Source: DATILL01 sp035476575 (GTDB lineage Bacteria > Actinomycetota > Actinomycetes > Mycobacteriales > JACQDL01). From it: DNA of 64,000 bases. Below are positions 1-7,449 of the stretch, piece by piece. The notes beneath the pieces were generated by a model. The model worked only from the letters and a program-made list of their open reading frames with translations, had not been told where the DNA came from and did not search any database. Every line of letters begins with the position of its first letter. Positions within the stretch are counted from its first letter, which is position 1. The position numbers and the translations under genes are program-made. The stretch lies in assembly GCA_035476575.1 (NCBI GenBank), contig DATILL010000006.1, positions 1 to 64,000 of the forward strand, in the 5' to 3' direction.

Positions 1-140
1 GGCAACCAGCGCCCAGAAACACCCAGCACCTCTCTACGCCTGACACGCCCTCCGGGGCTTGCTTGAGCCGTATGCCGCGACGAGTGGCACGTACGGATCT
101 GAGGGGGCCCCGATGCAGCAATGCGTCGGGGCTACCCGAC
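1..140 (+). mobile_element. 3' end of a group II intron (domains V and VI), cut by the left window edge
   Basis: The plus strand at 65-100 reads as a domain V hairpin. It starts GAGCCG, keeps the AGC catalytic triad at 66-68, has a short GCGACGAG tip, and closes with TGGCACGTACGGATC. A GC-rich domain VI follows: 107-116 pairs with 123-132 around an AGCAAT loop. Then comes TACCCGAC at 133-140, with an unpaired A at 134, seven bases from the 3' end, which suits a branch point. The predicted 3' splice site is after 140. Base 97 is A where most domain V sequences have U opposite the triad G, which may weaken splicing. The reverse-transcriptase ORF would lie left of the window. The assignment is by pattern recognition only. 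Confidence 0.75.
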
Positions 141-289
141 CGGGCCAGCGCACGCACCAAGGTGCTCTTGCCACACTGCCGGGCGCCGGTCACCAGTACG
201 ACGCGGGTATCCTCCAACGCATCGGCGACGAGGCTGGCCACGCGCCGTGGAAGCACCTTTCCAAGTGGGGTTCCACCGCCGCCAACCAT
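141..289 (-). pseudogene. DUF4143-type AAA ATPase, N-terminal fragment interrupted by the group II intron
   Basis: Reading leftwards from ATG at 289 gives about 49 residues containing VTGARQCGKSTLVRALAR. This is the Walker A region typical of DUF4143 ATPases, a widespread family of predicted DNA-associated ATPases with a C-terminal nuclease-like domain. Right after LVRALAR the frame runs into the intron, which lies in the opposite orientation, so it cannot be spliced from this gene's mRNA. The rest of the gene, if present, lies beyond the left edge. A relative at 4611 has the same Walker A context. Three palindromic boxes lie upstream at 321-378. Confidence 0.7.
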
Positions 290-320
290 GTGGCCAGAGC
301 GCCATAAGAGCGACTCCGCT

Positions 321-378
321 GGCACGTCTGCCGCTGGTTAGCTGGCACAGTTGCCGCTGGTTAGCTGGCACAGTTGCC
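321..378. repeat. Three 23-bp-spaced palindromic boxes upstream of the DUF4143 fragment
   Basis: GGCACGTCTGCC at 321-332 and GGCACAGTTGCC at 344-355 and 367-378 all fit GGCA-N4-TGCC, with exact 23-bp spacing and a GCTGGTTAGCT spacer between the last two. The array lies 32-90 bp upstream of the minus-strand DUF4143 start and 70-126 bp upstream of the plus-strand gene at 447. It looks like an operator array. No regulator is identified. Confidence 0.6.
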
Positions 379-446
379 GCTCGGTAGCACCGCACGAGGG
401 CGGACCGCTGGGGATGCCGGGTGGCCGTAGCTGGTTCGCGGTTGCC

Positions 447-1073
447 ATGACACTCGGACTGATCGGCAGCGGACACATCGGCGGGACGCTGGCCCGGCTG
501 GCCGTCGACCGCGGCCACGACGTCGTACTGAGCAACTCCCGCGGGCCGGAGACGCTGGCCGACCTCGTCGCCGAGCTCGGTCCGCACGCGCGAGCCGCGA
601 CCCCGGCCGAGGCCGCCAGGGCAGGCGACCTGGTGGTGGTGACCATCCCGTTCGGCCGGTACCGGCAGGTGCCTGTCGCGCCGCTGGCCGGCAAGGTGGT
701 CATCGACACGAACAACTACTACCCGGGCCGCGATGGCCACGTGGCCGAGCTTGACGCCGACCAGACCACCAGCAGCGAGCTGCTCGCCGCGCACCTGCCG
801 ACCTCGCGGGTGATCAAGGCGTTCAACAGCATCTACTACGTCGACCTGCGCACCCATGGCCTCCCCGCCGGGGCGCCCGACCGGCGGGCGCTGCCGATCG
901 CGGGCGACGACGCTGCGGCCAAGCAGGCAGTGGCCGACCTGATCGAGTCTTTCGGGTTCGATGTGGTCGATGCCGGGCCGCTGTCCGAGGGCCGCCGTTT
1001 CCAGCCCGACACACCAGCCTACAACATCCGCCTCACCGCGGCCCAACTGCGCGAGATGCTCGCCAAGGCCTGA
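447..1073 (+). CDS. NADPH-dependent F420 reductase-like oxidoreductase
   Basis: This 208-residue protein starts at ATG 447, directly at the Rossmann fold. MTLGLIGSGHIGGTLARL carries the GxGxxG nucleotide-binding motif, followed by a conserved LSNSRGPETL segment. VIDTNNYYPGR and VIKAFNSIYY are features of the F420-dependent NADP reductase / YadX-like family, which moves hydride between F420 and NADP or acts on small substrates. Length matches the family (about 205-230 residues) and no membrane segment is seen. A longer in-frame start at 351 would add residues encoded by the upstream repeat array and is less likely. It is a monocistronic gene ending about 100 bp before the transposon. The exact substrate cannot be inferred. 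Confidence 0.75.
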   Translation: MTLGLIGSGHIGGTLARLAVDRGHDVVLSNSRGPETLADLVAELGPHARAATPAEAARAGDLVVVTIPFGRYRQVPVAPLAGKVVIDTNNYYPGRDGHVAELDADQTTSSELLAAHLPTSRVIKAFNSIYYVDLRTHGLPAGAPDRRALPIAGDDAAAKQAVADLIESFGFDVVDAGPLSEGRRFQPDTPAYNIRLTAAQLREMLAKA

Positions 1074-1163
1074 TCCCGCTGCCTCTCGTCTCATTGCAGC
1101 CAGTCCCGTCGTGGTCACGATCCAGGCCGAATGGGTCGGGCGGCAGCACCCTGGCAGATCGAA

Positions 1164-1185
1164 GCCAATCTTGTTGACCACCGTT
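1164..1185. repeat. Left transposon end with target duplication
   Basis: GCCAATCT at 1164-1171 is repeated at 4541-4548 and flanks TGTTGACCACCGTT at 1172-1185. That sequence matches the inverted right end TGTTGACCGGCGTT (complement of 4527-4540) at 12 of 14 positions. The TG...CA termini plus an exact 8-bp direct repeat define the left boundary. Confidence 0.85.
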
Positions 1186-1323
1186 CTGGATGGCGACGTG
1201 TAGCTCGTCGTGCGTCAGCGGCGGTGCCGAGGATGTGTCTGTGGTTGGGAGCGGTGCTGCGTGGGGTGGTCGGCGTCGTCACTGTGCCGGTTGGCTGAAG
1301 GATTGCCTTGGAGGTAGACGACG

Positions 1324-1371
1324 ACGGCCCTCCCGCCGATGTGTCGTGGTGGACCGTTGCGGGAGGGCCGT
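1324..1371. terminator. 13-bp perfect hairpin near the transposon left end
   Basis: ACGGCCCTCCCGC (1324-1336) pairs perfectly with GCGGGAGGGCCGT (1359-1371) across a 22-base loop. It lies between the left end and the first gene and may block read-through transcription from outside into the transposon. Confidence 0.55.
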
Positions 1372-1391
1372 GCTGATGCACGGAGGCACCG

Positions 1392-2027
1392 TTGGTGACG
1401 GTAGAGGCGGATCCGGTTGGAGTCGAGTCGCGGTTGGTGTCGGGGGGGTTGGGCTGTCCTGGTTGCGCGGGTGGTGTGTTGCGTCCGTGGGGGTGGGTGC
1501 GGCCGCGCAGTGTGCACGGGATCGAGGTGGTGTTGCGGCCGCGGCGGGCTCGCTGTGCTGAGTGTCTGATCACGCATGTGTTGTTGCCGGTGACGGTTTT
1601 GCTGCGGCGTGCGTACGCGGCGGAGGTGATCGGCGCGGCGTTGGTGGCCCGCGGGGCGGGTCGGGGTCACCGCTGGGTTGGTTTGGCGTTGAAGGTTCCG
1701 GCGGCGACGGTGCGCGGTTGGCTGCGGGTGATGGCGGGGCGGTTGGAGGCGAGTCGGGTGCACCTGTTGCGGGTGGCCTGCCTGGCCGGTGTCGATGTGG
1801 TCGTGCCGGAGGCGGTGGGCTGCGCGTGGCGGGACCTGCTGGCCGCGTTGGGCGTGGCGACGGCGGCGGTGAGGGGCCGGTTCGGGCCGCTGGGGGTCCT
1901 CGGTCCGGTGACGGGGTGGCAGGTGGCTGTGGCGTGTTCGGCTGGTCGGCTGCTGGCCCCGGGTTGGCCGCCGCCGGGATGGGAGCTGTCGGCAACACCA
2001 GTTGCCTCTGATGTGTGCGGCGGTTGA
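1392..2027 (+). CDS. Transposon accessory protein, zinc ribbon plus helix-turn-helix (DUF6431-like)
   Basis: A protein of up to 211 residues. Near residue 22 it has CPGC and about 30 residues later CAEC, a four-cysteine zinc ribbon. The later segment RRAYAAEVIGAALVARGAGRGHRWVG...VPAATVRGWLRV reads as a helix-turn-helix of the kind that recognises transposon ends. I associate this architecture with DUF6431-type proteins next to actinobacterial DDE/ExeA elements; that name is from memory and unchecked. It is the first gene of the element, on the same strand as the transposase, separated by a short gap with a hairpin. Likely roles are end binding or target choice, which is inference. The start could be ATG 1392 or a downstream GTG. 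Confidence 0.65.
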   Translation: MVTVEADPVGVESRLVSGGLGCPGCAGGVLRPWGWVRPRSVHGIEVVLRPRRARCAECLITHVLLPVTVLLRRAYAAEVIGAALVARGAGRGHRWVGLALKVPAATVRGWLRVMAGRLEASRVHLLRVACLAGVDVVVPEAVGCAWRDLLAALGVATAAVRGRFGPLGVLGPVTGWQVAVACSAGRLLAPGWPPPGWELSATPVASDVCGG

Positions 2028-2051
2028 TCGGAAACCTCGCGGGGGTCATTC

Positions 2052-2073
2052 GCCCGCGCCGGTTCGGCGCGGG
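2052..2073 (+). terminator. Intergenic hairpin before the transposase
   Basis: CCCGCGCC and GGCGCGGG face each other around GGTTC and are followed by TTTCC. This gives a short terminator-like or attenuator-like stem between the first and second transposon genes, about 25 bp before the transposase start. It could keep transposase expression low. Confidence 0.45.
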
Positions 2074-2097
2074 TTTCCCTTACCGGATCGAGGTTTG

Positions 2098-3588
2098 GTG
2101 ACCACGCAGGATCTTCAAGACGACGTGACCCGCCGGGCGCGGGCGCAGCAGGTGGCGTTGTTCCGCTACCAGTTGATCTGCCCTGCGCTGGAGCGCGGGC
2201 TGTCGAGCAAGGCACGTGGCCGGATCGTGCGGGCGATCGCCGCCGGCGCCCACCCCGGCCCGTTCGGCGGGCAGCACCGCTACTCCCGCGACACGCTGGA
2301 CCGCTGGATCCGCCGCTACCGGGCCGGCGGGTTCGACGCCCTGGCCCCCTCGATCCGGCAGCCGGGCAGCCGCATCGACACCACGGTGCTGGAGTTGGCG
2401 GTGGCGCTGAAGCGGGAGAACCCCGAGCGCACCGCCGCGCAGGTGGCGCGGATCCTGCGCGCCTCCTCCGGCTGGTCGCCGTCGGAGTCGACGCTGCTAC
2501 GGCTGTTCCACCGCCGCGAGCTGATGGGCCCGGCGGTCGGCGACGCCGCGGGTGTGGTGTTCGGCCGGTTCGAGGCCGAAGCGCCGAACAGCCGCTGGGT
2601 CGGTGATGCGTTACACGGCCCGCGGGTCGGTGGCCGCAAAACCTACCTGTTCGCGTTTCTAGACGATCATTCGCGGCTGGCGACCGGGTACCGGTTCGGG
2701 TTCGCCGAGGACACCGTGCGGCTGGCCGCCGCGCTGCGACCGGCGTTGGTCGCGCGGGGCGTGCCCGCCAGCTGCTACGTGGACAACGGCTCGGCGTATG
2801 TGGATTCGTGGCTGCTGCGGGCCTGCGGCAAGCTCGGCATCCGGCTGATCCACTCCACCCCACACCGACCGCAGGGCCGCGGGAAAATCGAGCGCTGGTT
2901 CCGTGGCGTGCGGGACCAGTTCCTCGTCGAAGTAGCCGACTCCACCGCCGAAGGGCTGGCCGAACGAGGACTCACCCCGGCCGGCGCGTTGCTCGAGCTC
3001 AACGCGTTGTTCACCGCCTGGGTCGAGTCGGTCTACCACCACCGGGTGCGTTCGGAGACCGGGCAGACTCCGCTGGCCCGCTGGGATCACGGCTGGCAGA
3101 CCGCCGGGCACGGCCCAGCGATGCCGTCGGCGGAAGCGTTGACCGAGGCATTCCTCTGGTCGGAGCTGCGCACCGTAACCAAGACCGCGACGGTGTCGCT
3201 GCACGGCAACACCTACCAGGTGCAAGCCGCACTCGCCGGGCGGAAAGTCGAATTGGTGTTCTCCCCGTTCGACCTGGAAACCATCCAGGTGCGCTACCGC
3301 AACGCCAGCTACGGCCGTGCGGTGCCGTATCGCATCACCCGACATGCTCATCCGAAAGCACGGCCGGAAACCCCCGAACCAGCCCCGGCGCCGGCGACCG
3401 GGATCGCCTACCTGCAACTGGTCGCCGACGCCCACCAGCAACACCTCGCCGCCGACGAACGCATCGGCTTCCACGCCCTCTACTCCACCGGCACCGATCC
3501 CGGACAGCCACTACCCGGCCAGTTGTCCATCGACGACGCCGTCGGCGAGGTCGGCGACGGCGAGCGGGCGCAGGAGGCCGGAGCATGA
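2098..3588 (+). CDS. DDE transposase / Mu-type integrase (rve core)
   Basis: This 496-residue transposase catalyses strand cleavage and transfer. GTG 2098 is chosen because GAGG lies just upstream and the residues before it are not protein-like. The N-terminal ~150 residues are helix-turn-helix (RIVRAIAAGAHPGPFGGQHRYS...TLDRWIRRYRAGG). The core shows WVGDALHGP (first Asp), ASCYVDNGSAY (second Asp) and PHRPQGRGKIERWFR (Glu), so the DDE triad is intact. The C-terminus from about residue 350 is a Mu-C-like beta domain (KTATVSLHGNTYQV). Its stop overlaps the ATPase start as ATGA, so the two are translationally coupled. It acts with the ATPase on the TGTTGACC ends. Confidence 0.9.
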   Translation: MTTQDLQDDVTRRARAQQVALFRYQLICPALERGLSSKARGRIVRAIAAGAHPGPFGGQHRYSRDTLDRWIRRYRAGGFDALAPSIRQPGSRIDTTVLELAVALKRENPERTAAQVARILRASSGWSPSESTLLRLFHRRELMGPAVGDAAGVVFGRFEAEAPNSRWVGDALHGPRVGGRKTYLFAFLDDHSRLATGYRFGFAEDTVRLAAALRPALVARGVPASCYVDNGSAYVDSWLLRACGKLGIRLIHSTPHRPQGRGKIERWFRGVRDQFLVEVADSTAEGLAERGLTPAGALLELNALFTAWVESVYHHRVRSETGQTPLARWDHGWQTAGHGPAMPSAEALTEAFLWSELRTVTKTATVSLHGNTYQVQAALAGRKVELVFSPFDLETIQVRYRNASYGRAVPYRITRHAHPKARPETPEPAPAPATGIAYLQLVADAHQQHLAADERIGFHALYSTGTDPGQPLPGQLSIDDAVGEVGDGERAQEAGA

Positions 3589-4400
3589 GCATCCAGCGTC
3601 TGCAAGCGCACTGGGGATTCACCCGGATGCCGTTCGGCCGCAGCCTCGCCCCTTCGATGCTGCACCGCCACCACGCTCACGCCGAGGCCACCGCCCGCAT
3701 CGGCTGGTGCATCGACCAACACGCCCTCGGCGTGATCACCGGCGAGGTCGGCGCCGGTAAGACCGTCGCCGTCCGCGCCGCGACCGCCGCCCTGGACACC
3801 TCCCGGCACGTGGTCATCTACCTGCCCAACCCCTCCATCGGGGTGCGCGGCATGCTGCACCACATCGTCGCCGCGCTCGGGCAGGTGCCCAGCTTCTACA
3901 CCGCGACCCTCGTGCCGCAGGCCGCGGCCGCGCTGGCCGCCGAAGCGGCCGAACGCGGCCGCACCCCGATCGTGATCTTCGATGAGGCGCACCTGCTGGA
4001 CAACGCCCAACTGGAAGCCGTCCGCATGATGACAAATCACGAAATGGACTCCGGGGCGCCGTTCGCCGCGCTACTGATCGGGCAACCCACCCTGCGACAC
4101 CGACTACGGCTGGGCGTGCTCGCCGCGCTCGACCAGCGGATCTCCGTCCGCTACGCCCTGACCGGCATGACCGCCACCGAAACCACCGACTACATCACCC
4201 ACCACATCAAGATCGCCGGCCGGGCCGACACACTGTTCAGCAACGACGCCATCACATTGATCCACAACGCCTCCCGCGGCTACCCACGAGCGATCAACAA
4301 CATCGCCGTCAACGCCCTCACCTCAGCCTTCGCCCGCAACACCTCCATCGTCGATGAAAAAGCCGCCCGCATCGCAATCTCCGAAACCGGCGCCGACTGA
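3585..4400 (+). CDS. Transposition ATPase of the ExeA/TniB/IstB type
   Basis: This 271-residue AAA+ ATPase has Walker A GEVGAGKT near residue 50 and Walker B PIVIFDEAHLL near residue 128. It also has a sensor-type stretch ALLIGQPTLR and a C-terminal lid (ITLIHNASRGYPRAINNI). ExeA, TnsC, TniB and IstB proteins use ATP to pick target DNA and activate the DDE transposase, and this gene is coupled to that transposase by a 4-base ATGA overlap. It ends 140 bp before the right end, followed by a strong hairpin. Nothing suggests it is inactive. Confidence 0.9.
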   Translation: MSIQRLQAHWGFTRMPFGRSLAPSMLHRHHAHAEATARIGWCIDQHALGVITGEVGAGKTVAVRAATAALDTSRHVVIYLPNPSIGVRGMLHHIVAALGQVPSFYTATLVPQAAAALAAEAAERGRTPIVIFDEAHLLDNAQLEAVRMMTNHEMDSGAPFAALLIGQPTLRHRLRLGVLAALDQRISVRYALTGMTATETTDYITHHIKIAGRADTLFSNDAITLIHNASRGYPRAINNIAVNALTSAFARNTSIVDEKAARIAISETGAD

Positions 4401-4443
4401 CCGGCACCATCACCACACCGAACAACCCCGCAGCACGCCGACC

Positions 4444-4476
4444 AAGGCCCCGTCCACACCCAGCGGACGGGGCCTT
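4444..4476 (+). terminator. Terminator of the transposon operon
   Basis: AAGGCCCCGTCC pairs perfectly with GGACGGGGCCTT around a 9-base loop, 44 bp after the ATPase stop. No long T tract follows, as is common in high-GC actinobacteria. Confidence 0.75.
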
Positions 4477-4526
4477 CCCACACCACCTTCATCAGCAACA
4501 CGAATGACGCCGTCATCGGCAAGATC

Positions 4527-4548
4527 AACGCCGGTCAACAGCCAATCT
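4527..4548. repeat. Right transposon end with target duplication
   Basis: AACGCCGGTCAACA at 4527-4540 is the inverted partner of the left end at 1172-1185. GCCAATCT at 4541-4548 is the second copy of the 8-bp target duplication. Confidence 0.85.
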
Positions 4549-4550
4549 TC

Positions 4551-4610
4551 GGCAGATCCAAAGCTACCTGTTCGGCAGATCCAAAGCTGCTACCTCGGCA
4601 GAACCAAGAC
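4551..4610. repeat. ~23-bp tandem repeats upstream of the second DUF4143 gene
   Basis: Units beginning GGCAG start at 4551, 4574 and 4597, exactly 23 bp apart. The first two read GGCAGATCCAAAGC then TACCT. A further unit, GGCAGATCGAAGCC, lies at 1153, left of the transposon. Before insertion the array was therefore continuous, with a 21-bp first step. It directly abuts the ATG at 4611. The 23-bp period is the same as in the array at 321-378 before the other DUF4143 gene. Confidence 0.65.
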
Positions 4611-5141
4611 ATGCTGATAGCACCAGGCGTGCGAAGTGCGATCGACCACCTGCCGCGGCAGCCCACCGAACTGGTTTCAGAGGCGCTTGCAGACACCCGC
4701 GTAGTAGTCGTCAGTGGCGCCCGCCAGGTCGGCAAGAGCACCCTGCTGAGGTGGTCATGCGGCAGCAGTCGAGGACCCGGCCACCTCACCGCCGGAGCCT
4801 CGGGTGACGCACCCCTGGGAGGACTGCTGGAGAACTTCGTGCTCAGCGAGGTCGCCCGGCAGCTCACCTGGTCGACGACCGCGGCCCGCCTCTACCACTA
4901 TCGCGACCGCGACCAGTACGAAGTCGGCCTGCTCGAAGACAACGCCGGCCGGGTCGTCGGGATCGAGGTCAAGGCCGCTGAGACGGTGCGAGCCAGCGAC
5001 TTTCGTGGCCTGAAGCTGCTCCAACGCCGGCTCGGCGACCGCTTCCGGGCTGGCTTTGTCCTCTACTGCGGCACCGAGTCGCTCAGCTTCGGCAACGGGC
5101 TCACCTGCCTGCCGATCTCAGCGCTGTGGACGACGGGCTGA
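4611..5141 (+). pseudogene. DUF4143-type ATPase with a large internal deletion
   Basis: An open frame of 176 residues joins two ends of a protein normally about 400 residues long. The N-terminus is ALADTRVVVVSGARQVGKSTLL, with an intact Walker A. From about residue 65 it jumps to the C-terminal DUF4143 region (LLENFVLSEVARQL, LYHYRDRDQYEVGLLE, VGIEVKAAETV). Walker B and most of the ATPase core are missing. In the nuclease-like motif the usual EVD reads EVG. It is therefore a relic, although still in frame and possibly expressed. Its upstream repeat array is split by the transposon. Confidence 0.7.
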
Positions 5142-5253
5142 CCCAGCTCGCACCCGCCCCGCGACAGGTGCGGGTCGGGTCGGCGTCCTCCCGGCCGCAC
5201 ATCGGCTTGACGTCCGCCAGAGCGGTCATGCCGCGAGGATATGTGCGCTTGGG

Positions 5254-5982
5254 TCAGGTCGGGCGGCGAGCGGTGAGCAGGATCATGCCGGTGTAGCCAT
5301 AGGCCGGCAGGGTGGGGTCGGCGTCGATCCGGTCGATGACCAGCTCGTCGGTGTACGGCGCGAGGATGTCGTGGATTTCCGTGCCGACGACCGGACAGCC
5401 GGGCCACTGTGACCCGTCGCCGAGGGTGTAGCGCGCCATGTTCTCCATGAACGCCGCGACCAGGTACCCACCGGGTCCCACCGCCCCCGCAAAGGCACGG
5501 CAGAACATCGCGACCTCGGCCAAGTCATCGCTGATGCTCTCGGCCACGAAATGCATCGATGCGAGCTGGTACCCGCCGGCCGGCACGTCGCGCAGGTCTC
5601 CCCGCCGGACCCGCACCCGGGCCAGCGCTTTGAGCAGCGTCGGCGGCAGCCCGGCGTTGAGCTCGCGGCACCGCGCGTAGAACGGCTGCCAGCTCTCATC
5701 GGGATGGTGGCGCTGACGCCGAAGGTAGGCCACATTCGCGGCGCTGCGGTCGACAGCGTCTATCCGCCGGCTGGCCGCCGTCGCGAGCATCAGCGGATAC
5801 AGGTTCGGCCCAGCGCCGAACTCCAGCGAGCGGGCGACGCTGCCCGGCGCCAGCCGCCGGTAAAAGGCGGAATGGTGCGCGATGACGGCGGCGTCACAGG
5901 CGTGCACCTCACGGTAGTTCTCGGCGAGATAGACCTCGACTGGCCACCGGTCCCAGTCGGCGTCTGCGTTACGCCAGGTCAT
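5254..5982 (-). CDS. SAM-dependent methyltransferase of the NNMT/PNMT/TEMT type
   Basis: This 242-residue protein has the SAM-binding glycine motif SLEFGAGPNLYPLMLA near residue 52 and an acidic residue in RIDAVDRSAANVAYL. The opening DWDRWPVEVYLAENYREVHACD and the late SMHFVAESIS and GGYLVAAFMENMARY stretches match small-molecule N-methyltransferases of the nicotinamide/phenylethanolamine type. It has no membrane segment and should be cytoplasmic. It stands alone on the minus strand between the DUF4143 relic and the alpha-oxoamine synthase, with about 160 bp to the latter. The substrate is unknown; actinobacterial members are often linked to secondary metabolism. Confidence 0.75.
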   Translation of the reverse strand: MTWRNADADWDRWPVEVYLAENYREVHACDAAVIAHHSAFYRRLAPGSVARSLEFGAGPNLYPLMLATAASRRIDAVDRSAANVAYLRRQRHHPDESWQPFYARCRELNAGLPPTLLKALARVRVRRGDLRDVPAGGYQLASMHFVAESISDDLAEVAMFCRAFAGAVGPGGYLVAAFMENMARYTLGDGSQWPGCPVVGTEIHDILAPYTDELVIDRIDADPTLPAYGYTGMILLTARRPT

Positions 5983-6143
5983 ACCCGCTATGGTCAGCTA
6001 CTCCGCCCAGTCCGCCCATCTCGGGTCAGGGCGTCCCGTCCACCTCCCGCATGCCGGGCAGGAACAGCGCTACGATCGTCACCGCGGCCTCGGCGAGCAC
6101 AGGAACATCGGCGAGCACAGGAGTCTCGACCATCGCGTCGCCG

Positions 6144-7442
6144 TCAGCCGGCCCGGGTCCGCACCGGGAACCGGGCGACCAGCGCACTCAGCGTCTGGCA
6201 GAGTTCGTCGATCTCGTCGTCGCCGTTCGCCGCGGTGACCTGGATCCGGAAGCCGACCTCCGAGCGGGGCACCAGCGGGTACGCCGCGAGCGTCACGTAG
6301 ATCCCGGCGTCGTACAGGAACCGGCCGACGGCGTCGACGGCGTCCGCGTCATCGAGCGGGATCTCGATGATGGGCAGACCCGAGGTGTTCGGGGTGGCCA
6401 GCCCGAGGCGCCTGACGTGGGCCAGCACTCTTGCCGACTTTCGATACAGATCGGATCGGATCGTATCTCCCCGCGCGTTGTTCACGTCGAAACCGGCCAG
6501 CACCGTCGCCAGCGAGGCGACCGGGGACGGCCCCGAGTACAGGTACGGCGCCGCGGCGACCTTGAGCCGGTTCTTCAGCGCGGTCGGCAGTGCGAGGAAC
6601 GCCAGCAGCGAGGAGTAGGCCTTGGAGAAGCCGCCGACCAGGATGATGTTGTCGTAGGTCTCTCCCACGTGCCGGACAATGCTGTTGCCCCGGACGCCGT
6701 ACGGGCAGGGCTCGTCGGCGGCCCGCTCGCCGAGGACACCGAAGCCGTGCGCGTCATCGACGTAGAGCAGCGCGTCGTGCTCCCGGGCCAGGGCGGCGAA
6801 GGCGGCCAGGTCGGGGGCGTTGCCCGTCATGCTGTTGACGCCGTCCATACAGATCAGCTTGGACGTTCCAGCCTTGGACGTTCCAGCCTTGGACGTTCCA
6901 GCATTCGCCCCACCGGCCGGCGCCCGGCGCAGCAGCGCGGCCAGCGCGTCCAAGTCGCCGGTCGGGAAGCGGCACACCGTCCCGCCCCTGCCCCGGGCCA
7001 CCGAGCAGCCGTCGTAGACGGTCTTGTGCGCCCGGTCGTCGAGGGCGATCCAGCCGCCCTCGGCGAGCACCGGGATGACCGACAGGTGGATGTGGGTGAT
7101 GGTCGGCAGGACCAGGGTGTCGGGGGCACCGAGCAGCGCGGTCAGCCGCTCCTCGATGTCGGCGTACGGACGCGGGTTGCCGAGCAGCCTGGACCAGCTC
7201 GGATGGGTCCCCCACATCCGCAGCGCGTCGGCCACCGAGTCGATGATCTCCGGGTCGAGGTCGAAGCCCAGGTAGTTGCAGGAGGCGAAGTCCGCGAGCC
7301 AGTGGTCGCCAATCCGGATCCGCCGCCCCTTGACCTCGTCGATGACGGCGTCGTAGAGGGGAGACGAGACGCGGAGCCGGTCGAGCTCGGCGAACCGGTC
7401 GTCGGGTCCGGAGGCGGCGCCGGGGTCAATGGTCGCGGACAT
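6144..7442 (-). CDS. PLP-dependent alpha-oxoamine synthase (KAPA synthase / serine palmitoyltransferase family)
   Basis: About 432 residues from ATG 7442. The family condenses an amino acid with an acyl thioester. Visible features are FASCNYLGFDLDPEI, the PLP-aspartate motif LLYVDDAHGFGVLG and the Schiff-base lysine in ILVGGFSKAYSS. The C-terminal domain ends with IYVTLAAYPLVPRSEVGFRIQVTAAN. The usual T/S-SKA-GG context is altered, so the substrate may differ from pimeloyl-CoA. The gene starts 7 bp after the stop of the GGDEF-EAL gene and is probably co-transcribed with it. Three tandem AGTSK repeats are inserted between the two halves (see 6858-6902). No biotin genes are nearby, so a biotin role is unlikely. 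Confidence 0.8.
   Translation of the reverse strand: MSATIDPGAASGPDDRFAELDRLRVSSPLYDAVIDEVKGRRIRIGDHWLADFASCNYLGFDLDPEIIDSVADALRMWGTHPSWSRLLGNPRPYADIEERLTALLGAPDTLVLPTITHIHLSVIPVLAEGGWIALDDRAHKTVYDGCSVARGRGGTVCRFPTGDLDALAALLRRAPAGGANAGTSKAGTSKAGTSKLICMDGVNSMTGNAPDLAAFAALAREHDALLYVDDAHGFGVLGERAADEPCPYGVRGNSIVRHVGETYDNIILVGGFSKAYSSLLAFLALPTALKNRLKVAAAPYLYSGPSPVASLATVLAGFDVNNARGDTIRSDLYRKSARVLAHVRRLGLATPNTSGLPIIEIPLDDADAVDAVGRFLYDAGIYVTLAAYPLVPRSEVGFRIQVTAANGDDEIDELCQTLSALVARFPVRTRAG
6858..6902 (-). repeat. In-frame 15-bp x3 tandem repeat inside the oxoamine synthase gene
   Basis: CTTGGACGTTCCAGC occurs three times without interruption and encodes AGTSK three times. The repeat length is a multiple of three, so copy-number change would alter a surface loop without breaking the frame. 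Confidence 0.9.
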
Positions 7443-7449
7443 GAGTGCC

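Larger units (their letters stand above)
1172..4540 (+). mobile_element. Complete 3369-bp three-gene transposon (DUF6431-like / DDE transposase / ExeA-like ATPase)
   Basis: Both ends, the 8-bp target duplication and three intact co-directional genes are visible, so the element looks complete and possibly recent. The layout of a DDE transposase followed with ATGA overlap by an ATPase resembles IS21 (istA/istB) and the TniA-TniB part of Tn5053-like elements. A third upstream zinc-ribbon gene is added here. IS21-family elements also have TG...CA ends and duplications of about 4-8 bp. The element interrupts a ~23-bp tandem repeat array upstream of the DUF4143 gene at 4611. Confidence 0.85.

Noticed and set aside
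132..1181. 349-aa minus-strand frame across the F420 reductase gene
   Set aside because: It is the antisense of a clear Rossmann-fold gene at 447-1073; only its last part overlaps the real ATPase fragment, in another frame.
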